DNA of 9,874 nucleotides from an uncultured Oscillospiraceae bacterium (GTDB lineage: Bacteria > Bacillota > Clostridia > Oscillospirales > Acutalibacteraceae), in assembly GCA_900552925.1 (NCBI GenBank), contig USBH01000043.1, forward strand, positions 1 through 9,874, written 5' to 3'. The number at the start of each line of letters is the position of its first letter. Position 1 is the first letter of the stretch. This document shows, piece after piece, positions 6,206 to 9,874 of the stretch. The notes under the pieces are model-generated. The model saw only the letters and a list, made by a program, of their open reading frames with translations, made no database searches and was not told the DNA's origin. The translations under genes and the position numbers were made by a program.

Positions 6206-7579
6206 ATGAAACGAAACCTGCGCTTTTATTTTGCCCTGATGTTCGCACGGGGAACGGCACTGGTCCTCAAGCTGATCGGCCGCAAGGGCACCTCGATGCC
6301 GGGCTCCTGGGCGATCATCCTCTGCCCCGATTTCATCGGCCGCATGCCCAAGCCCGAGAAGATCATCGGCATCACGGGCACGAACGGCAAGACGACCGTC
6401 GCGAACATGATCGAGGACGTCCTCGAGGACAACGGCATCGATTTTATCTGCAACCGCTCGGGCACGAACGTGCACACCGGCATCGCCTCCACGCTGATCG
6501 CGAACAGCCACTTTTTCGGCAAGCCGAAGCACAAGCTCGCCGTTTTTGAGATGGACGAGCGTTCCGCCCCGAACTTCTTCCCCTACATGCAGCCCGACAT
6601 TTTGCTCTGCACGAATATTTTCCGCGACTCCTACAAGCGCAACGCGCACGCCGAGTTCATCCTCGACGTTCTGAACCGCGAGATCCCGAAGGGGACAAGG
6701 CTCGTGCTCAACGCCGACGACCCGCTGTGCAGCTCGATCGGGCCGGAAAACGAGCGCGTCTACTACGGCATCGACCATCTGGACACCGACAAGGAAACGT
6801 GCGACAACATCGTCAACGACGTGCCGGTCTGCCCGAAGTGCTTCGGCCCGCTCGTGCGCGACGTCGTGCGCTACCACCACATCGGCCGCGTCCACTGCGA
6901 AAACTGCGGCTACCGCTCGCCGGAGCCGGACTACCGCGCGACGGACGTCGACATCGCGCACATGCAGATGACCGTCGAGAAGGACGGCCGCGCCGACGTG
7001 TACCCGCTCGCAAACGCCAACAACATCAACATTTACAATTCGCTCGCGGCGGTCGCGATGCTGCGCGAGTTCGGCCTCACGCCGGAGCAGATCCGCAGCT
7101 CGTTTGAGAAGATGGGCATCAGCGAGACGCGGTATTCCGAAACCGAGGCGAACGGCCGGAAGATCATCCTGCACCTCGCGAAGGGCCAGAACCCGGTCGC
7201 CTGCTCGCGCGCCTTTGAGAATATCCGCAACGCGCCGGGCAAGAAGGCCGTCATCATGTTCCTCGACGACTACTTCGACGCGCGCCACACGGTCGAAAAC
7301 ACCGCGTGGTTCTACGACACGGACTTTGAGTTTCTGAACGACGACAGCATCGTGCAGGTCGTCATCGCCGGCGCGCGCCACCACGACACCTACGTGCGCA
7401 CGCTGCTCGCCGGCGTCCCCGCCGAGCGGATCGTCCACATGCGCGAGGAGAGCGCCGCGCCCGCGGCGGTCACGCCCGAGGCGGACACCGTGTTCATCCT
7501 CTACGACGTCTACACGATCCGCCTGGCAAACGAGATCCGCCAGAAGCTGCTCGACGGCGGGAAGGAGGCGGCAAAATGA
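6206..7579 (+). CDS. Divergent MurT-like Mur ligase family protein
   Basis: This 457-aa protein has the MurT layout. A short basic/hydrophobic N-terminus (RGTALVLKLIGRKGTSMPG) is followed by a Mur-ligase ATPase domain with Walker A GTNGKTT (58-64), LNADDP, a four-cysteine zinc knuckle inserted in that domain (CPKC 209-212, CENC 231-234), and a C-terminal MurT/DUF1727 domain (WFYDTDFEFL). True MurT, with GatD, amidates the glutamate of lipid II to isoglutamine. Here several MurT signatures differ: the usual FRDQ-DR-GE segment reads FRDSYKRNAHAE. The motif usually D-[TV]-S-W before YD-DFE reads NTAW, placing Asn365 where the Asp completing the GatD triad is expected. The start at 6206 follows AAAAGGA (6185-6191), a rather long 14-base gap; upstream ATG 6155 overlaps the promoter. 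The stop overlaps the next gene (ATGA). I call it MurT-like, with the true substrate uncertain. Confidence 0.85.
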   Translation: MKRNLRFYFALMFARGTALVLKLIGRKGTSMPGSWAIILCPDFIGRMPKPEKIIGITGTNGKTTVANMIEDVLEDNGIDFICNRSGTNVHTGIASTLIANSHFFGKPKHKLAVFEMDERSAPNFFPYMQPDILLCTNIFRDSYKRNAHAEFILDVLNREIPKGTRLVLNADDPLCSSIGPENERVYYGIDHLDTDKETCDNIVNDVPVCPKCFGPLVRDVVRYHHIGRVHCENCGYRSPEPDYRATDVDIAHMQMTVEKDGRADVYPLANANNINIYNSLAAVAMLREFGLTPEQIRSSFEKMGISETRYSETEANGRKIILHLAKGQNPVACSRAFENIRNAPGKKAVIMFLDDYFDARHTVENTAWFYDTDFEFLNDDSIVQVVIAGARHHDTYVRTLLAGVPAERIVHMREESAAPAAVTPEADTVFILYDVYTIRLANEIRQKLLDGGKEAAK

Positions 7580-8277
7580 AAATTGAGATCCTGTTCCCGG
7601 AGTTCTGCAACCTCTTCGGCGACACATACAACATGATCTACCTCGAAAAGACGCTGCCCGACGCGGAGTTTATCCGCACGCCGATCGGCGGCGCGGTGCG
7701 CTTCACCGAGGAGCCGGTCGACCTCGTCTACATGGGGCCGATGACCGAGCGCATGCAGGAGCGCGTGATCGAAAAGCTCCGCCCGCTGAAGGCGAAGATC
7801 CAGGCGGCGATCGACCGCGGCACGGTGTTCCTCTTCACCGGCAACGCGCTCGAGGTTTTCGGCGACTACATCGAAAACGAGGACGGCAGCCGCATCGAAT
7901 GCCTCGGCCTGTACCGCCTGTTTGCAAAGCGCGACATGATGCACCGCCACAACAGCGACTTTGAGGGGACCTTCGAGGGCGAGACCGTCATGGGCTTCAA
8001 GACACAGTTCACGATGGCCTACACGCCGGACGAATCCCTCGGCCTGTTCAAAAAGGTCAAGGGCGTCGGGCTGAACCGGAAGGCCGCGTGGGAGGGCATC
8101 CGCCTGCACAACTTCTTCGGCACCTACCTCGTGGGGCCGATCCTCGTGATGAACCCGCCGTTCACAAAGTACCTGCTGCGCCTGCTCGGCGCGGGCGACG
8201 TGCCGCTCGCCTTCGAAAAGGAGAATATGGAGGCCTACGCGCAGCGTAAGAAGGACTTTGCCGAAAAGGTGCACTGA
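7576..8277 (+). CDS. GatD-like class I amidotransferase-fold protein lacking the catalytic Cys and His
   Basis: This 233-aa partner is the size of GatD, the glutaminase subunit of lipid II isoglutaminyl synthase, and is encoded directly after the MurT-like gene with a 4-bp overlap. AAGGAGG (7562-7568) fixes the start. Family landmarks remain: FPEFCNLFGDTYNM (the NLYGD-GN region), GSRIECLGL, MGF and FFGTYLVGPIL. The chemistry does not. S. aureus GatD has its nucleophile in TICGGYQFLG and its His in GTYLHGP. Here the same places read LFTGNALEVFG (Thr88 for Cys) and GTYLVGP (Val186 for His). The glutamine-binding GFENHGGRT reads GFKTQFTMA (Met147 for Arg). The protein therefore should not hydrolyse glutamine. 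The frame is intact and the fold landmarks are kept, which argues for a changed function rather than a pseudogene. A structural role, or binding of another amine donor, is possible. Confidence 0.85.
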   Translation: MKIEILFPEFCNLFGDTYNMIYLEKTLPDAEFIRTPIGGAVRFTEEPVDLVYMGPMTERMQERVIEKLRPLKAKIQAAIDRGTVFLFTGNALEVFGDYIENEDGSRIECLGLYRLFAKRDMMHRHNSDFEGTFEGETVMGFKTQFTMAYTPDESLGLFKKVKGVGLNRKAAWEGIRLHNFFGTYLVGPILVMNPPFTKYLLRLLGAGDVPLAFEKENMEAYAQRKKDFAEKVH

Positions 8278-8762
8278 TGGAAAAAGTCCTGCACAACATC
8301 CCGCCCGTGTTCGACGAAAACAGCCGCGTCCTGATCCTCGGCTCGTTCCCGTCGGTCAAATCGCGGGAGGGAATGTTTTTCTACCACCACCCGCAGAACC
8401 GCTTCTGGCGCGTGGTCGCCGCGGTGTGCGGCGCGCCGGTGCCGGAGACGGTCGGGGAAAAGCGCGCGCTGCTGCTCGAAAACCGCATCGCGCTCTGGGA
8501 CGTGATCGCCTCGTGCGAGATCGCAGGCTCCTCGGATGCGAGCATCCGCAGCGTCGTGCCGAACGACCTCTCGCGCATCCTCGCCGCCGCGGAGATCCGC
8601 CATATCTACACGAACGGGCAGACCGCGCACAAGCTGTACGGGAAGCATCAGGCGCAGGGGATTGCCCTGCCGGAAAGCGCGCTGCCCTCCACAAGCCCCG
8701 CGAACGCCGCGTGGAGCCTCGAGCGGCTGATTGCGGCGTGGTGGGTGATCCGCGGCGCATGA
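8277..8762 (+). CDS. DNA-deoxyinosine glycosylase (family 6 uracil-DNA glycosylase superfamily)
   Basis: This 161-aa protein fits the small hypoxanthine/deoxyinosine DNA glycosylases, which excise hypoxanthine (deaminated adenine) from DNA to start base excision repair. Motif 1 is LILGSFPSVKSREGMFFYHH followed by PQNRFW, with Asn41 in the position of the catalytic Asn of family 6 enzymes. GSSDASIR (84-91) lies in the middle, and motif 2 is LPSTSPANA (136-144). Length is typical and both motifs are intact. A mismatch-specific uracil glycosylase specificity is the main alternative, since the superfamily overlaps. The ATG shares one base with the preceding TGA (TGATG), and AAAAGG at 8263-8268 can serve as ribosome binding site. 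It is therefore translationally coupled to the GatD-like gene. Confidence 0.85.
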   Translation: MEKVLHNIPPVFDENSRVLILGSFPSVKSREGMFFYHHPQNRFWRVVAAVCGAPVPETVGEKRALLLENRIALWDVIASCEIAGSSDASIRSVVPNDLSRILAAAEIRHIYTNGQTAHKLYGKHQAQGIALPESALPSTSPANAAWSLERLIAAWWVIRGA

Positions 8763-8836
8763 GCCCGCCCTCCGGCGTGCAGCAGTTATTGCCCCGCGCG
8801 TTCCAAGTGCGGGCGATGGGAGAAAGGATGGTTTCG

Positions 8837-9181
8837 ATGAGCAGAGAAGAAATGATGGCCTGCATTCTCGACAGCGTGCCGTACCGCATCGTGTTTGTCG
8901 ATACGGACCACATCATCCGTTACATGAACCGCGAGGCGAAGCACCACTACTACGCGGTGCGCGGCTACAGCGACCTGATCGGCAAGTCGATCTTCGAGTG
9001 CCATTCGGAGAAGTCGAAGGAGATGCTGATCGCGGCCGTGGAAAAGCTCAAAAACCACGGCAACGAGATCTATCTCGGCGTCAGCGTCTACAACGAGCGC
9101 AAGTACATCAACCCGGTGCGCGACGAAAACGGCGAACTGATCGGCTATTTCGAGCGCTTCGAGCGCAACCTGCAAAAATAA
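8837..9181 (+). CDS. Stand-alone PAS domain protein
   Basis: This 114-aa protein is essentially a single PAS sensor domain. It runs from ILDSVPYRIVFVDTDHIIRY (start of the fold) through MNREAKHHYY, LIGKSIFECHSEKS and YINPVRDENGELIGYFERF (the final strands). There is no kinase, DNA-binding, cyclase or membrane part, so it would sense a small ligand or redox state and pass this on by protein contact. The Cys55-His56 pair in GKSIFECHSEKS resembles the CHPPKS segment of the PAS-like region in DUF438 proteins; whether it binds a cofactor is unknown. ATG 8837 is chosen because AAAGG at 8823-8827 lies nine bases before it; ATG 8828 would be too close. It follows the glycosylase by 74 bp with no terminator or clear promoter between, so it is probably the last gene of the operon. 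Confidence 0.8.
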   Translation: MSREEMMACILDSVPYRIVFVDTDHIIRYMNREAKHHYYAVRGYSDLIGKSIFECHSEKSKEMLIAAVEKLKNHGNEIYLGVSVYNERKYINPVRDENGELIGYFERFERNLQK

Positions 9182-9230
9182 AAGAGGGATCGCTCCCGCC
9201 CCGATGGGCTGGGAACGATCCCTTTGTTTT
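9181..9230 (+). terminator. Intrinsic terminator of the murT-like operon
   Basis: AGGGATCG (9185-9192) pairs with CGATCCCT (9216-9223). The stem continues inward with TCCC (9194-9197) and GGGA (9211-9214), then CCC and GGG around a small loop. The 3' side ends in CCCTTTGTTTT, the expected U-rich tail. It begins at the stop codon of the PAS gene. The A-rich 5' flank may also let it stop minus-strand transcripts from the convergent MATE gene. Confidence 0.9.
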
Positions 9231-9283
9231 CGGGCATTTGAGCGAACGGATGCGCGCGGAGGCTGCGCGGCGCGTTTCGGAGG

Positions 9284-9842
9284 TCAGGAGGCCGATTCGG
9301 CAGCCGGCGCCGCAGGAATGTCGCCGGGCGACGCAGCCAACGCTTTTTTCCAGAACCCGCCGTAATAGTAGATCAAATCGGGGACCAGGCCGAGAATCCA
9401 GCCGATCGGCGCGGAAAACCAGATGCCGGTGTAACCGAGCCAGATCGGCAGCAGAATGGAAAGGCCGATTTTGCTGCCAAGCTCCACAAAGGAGGAAATC
9501 ATCGTGATGCCGATTTTTCCCATCCCCTTCAGCGTGCTGTTATAGAGCCAGATCCACCCGAGAAACGGGAAAAACCAGGACTGGATGCGCACGAAGCTGA
9601 GCGAGGCCTCAATGACCTGCGTTTCCTCGGGCTTGACGTAAAGCAGGACGAGCGGCTCGGCAAAGATCAGCGAAAGCGCGCTGGCGAGCGCGGAAAGGCC
9701 GCCGACAAGCAGGAAGATCTCCCACACGCCGCGGCGGATACGCTCGGCCTGCCGCGCGCCGAAATTCTGCCCGACATAGACCGAGAAGCCGAAGGAGAAA
9801 TTGCTGAACAGCATGACGGCGAGATTCTGCACGTTGCTGCCG
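9284..9842 (-). CDS. MATE family efflux transporter, C-terminal part (5' end missing)
   Basis: About 185 C-terminal residues of a multidrug and toxic compound extrusion (MATE) transporter, an integral membrane protein that exports drugs or metabolites using Na+ or H+ gradients. FSVYVGQNFGARQAERIRRG matches the conserved MATE segment (usually GQ-NGA-A-R) that precedes a helix pair. At least four hydrophobic segments follow: EIFLLVGGLSALASALSLIF, the WFFPFLGWIWLY region before NSTLKGMGKI, ISSFVELGSKIGLSILLPIW, and GIWFSAPIGWILGLVPDLIY. The last is typical of the final helix region. An Ala/Pro-rich tail (SPGDIPAAPAAESAS) ends the protein. The upstream half lies beyond the contig end, and the apparent N-terminal peptide MGSEMCIRDS is adapter, not protein. 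Substrate cannot be inferred. It is convergent with the PAS gene. Confidence 0.88.
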
Positions 9843-9874
9843 CTGTCTCTTATACACATCTCCGAGCCCACGAG
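9843..9874 (-). other. Untrimmed Nextera adapter (artifact)
   Basis: CTGTCTCTTATACACATCT (9843-9861) is the reverse complement of the Tn5 mosaic end. It continues into CCGAGCCCACGAG, the reverse complement of the Nextera read-2 tail. It is the inverse of the sequence at 10-43, lacking the last two bases. This is library DNA and marks the end of genomic sequence at 9842. Confidence 0.98.

Noticed and set aside
6200..7627. A long open frame on the minus strand opposite the murT-like gene
   Set aside because: Composition is repetitive Arg/Val/Ala/Asp with no family motif. The plus strand carries the real gene with Walker A, zinc knuckle and a ribosome binding site.
8793..8813. Small hairpin between the glycosylase and PAS genes as a terminator
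   Set aside because: The stem is 7 bp with a wobble pair and no T-run follows, so it is unlikely to stop transcription.
1..9874. Inverted 19-bp Tn5 mosaic ends at both contig ends, as if the whole window were a composite transposon
   Set aside because: Each mosaic end is joined to the synthetic Nextera read-2 tail, and the left one also to an index, so both are library adapters. No transposase gene is present.

Overview
This is a GC-rich contig that ends at both sides in untrimmed Illumina Nextera adapter sequence (1-43 and 9843-9874), so it is a linear assembly fragment and both terminal genes are cut. No ribosomal or phylogenetic marker is present. The strong AGGAGG-type ribosome binding sites, the Clostridia-style CoaBC sequence and the MurT/GatD-like pair suggest a high-GC anaerobic Firmicute (Clostridia/Oscillospiraceae-like, probably gut-associated). 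This is inference from style and content only.

Region 1 (44-4879, plus strand) is an L-rhamnose catabolic cluster: the tail of rhamnulokinase (rhaB), then rhaA (L-rhamnose isomerase), rhaD (rhamnulose-1-phosphate aldolase) and fucO (lactaldehyde reductase). Rhamnose becomes rhamnulose, then rhamnulose-1-phosphate, then DHAP plus L-lactaldehyde, and the lactaldehyde is reduced to 1,2-propanediol. A complete housekeeping gene, coaBC (coenzyme A synthesis), lies between rhaB and rhaA in tight translational coupling. fucO has its own good promoter with two palindromes around it. The cluster ends at a strong intrinsic terminator (4902-4936).

Region 2 (5011-6013, minus strand) is one convergent gene, a xylose-isomerase-like TIM-barrel sugar phosphate isomerase/epimerase. 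It has its own promoter, an inverted repeat over the -35 box, and a terminator at 5002-5046.

Region 3 (6072-9230, plus strand) is a second operon driven by an extended -10 promoter whose -35 box lies in one copy of a 15-bp direct repeat. It encodes a divergent MurT-like Mur ligase, a GatD-like amidotransferase-fold protein, a deoxyinosine-type DNA glycosylase and a stand-alone PAS protein, followed by a strong terminator. The GatD-like protein lacks the catalytic Cys and His and the glutamine-binding Arg of GatD. The MurT-like partner keeps its ATP-binding and zinc motifs but appears to have Asn where the third catalytic residue (Asp) is expected. This looks like a repurposed MurT/GatD pair with a dead glutaminase half, and it is the best candidate here for an undescribed system.

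Region 4 (9284-9842, minus strand) is the C-terminal half of a MATE-family transporter cut by the contig end.
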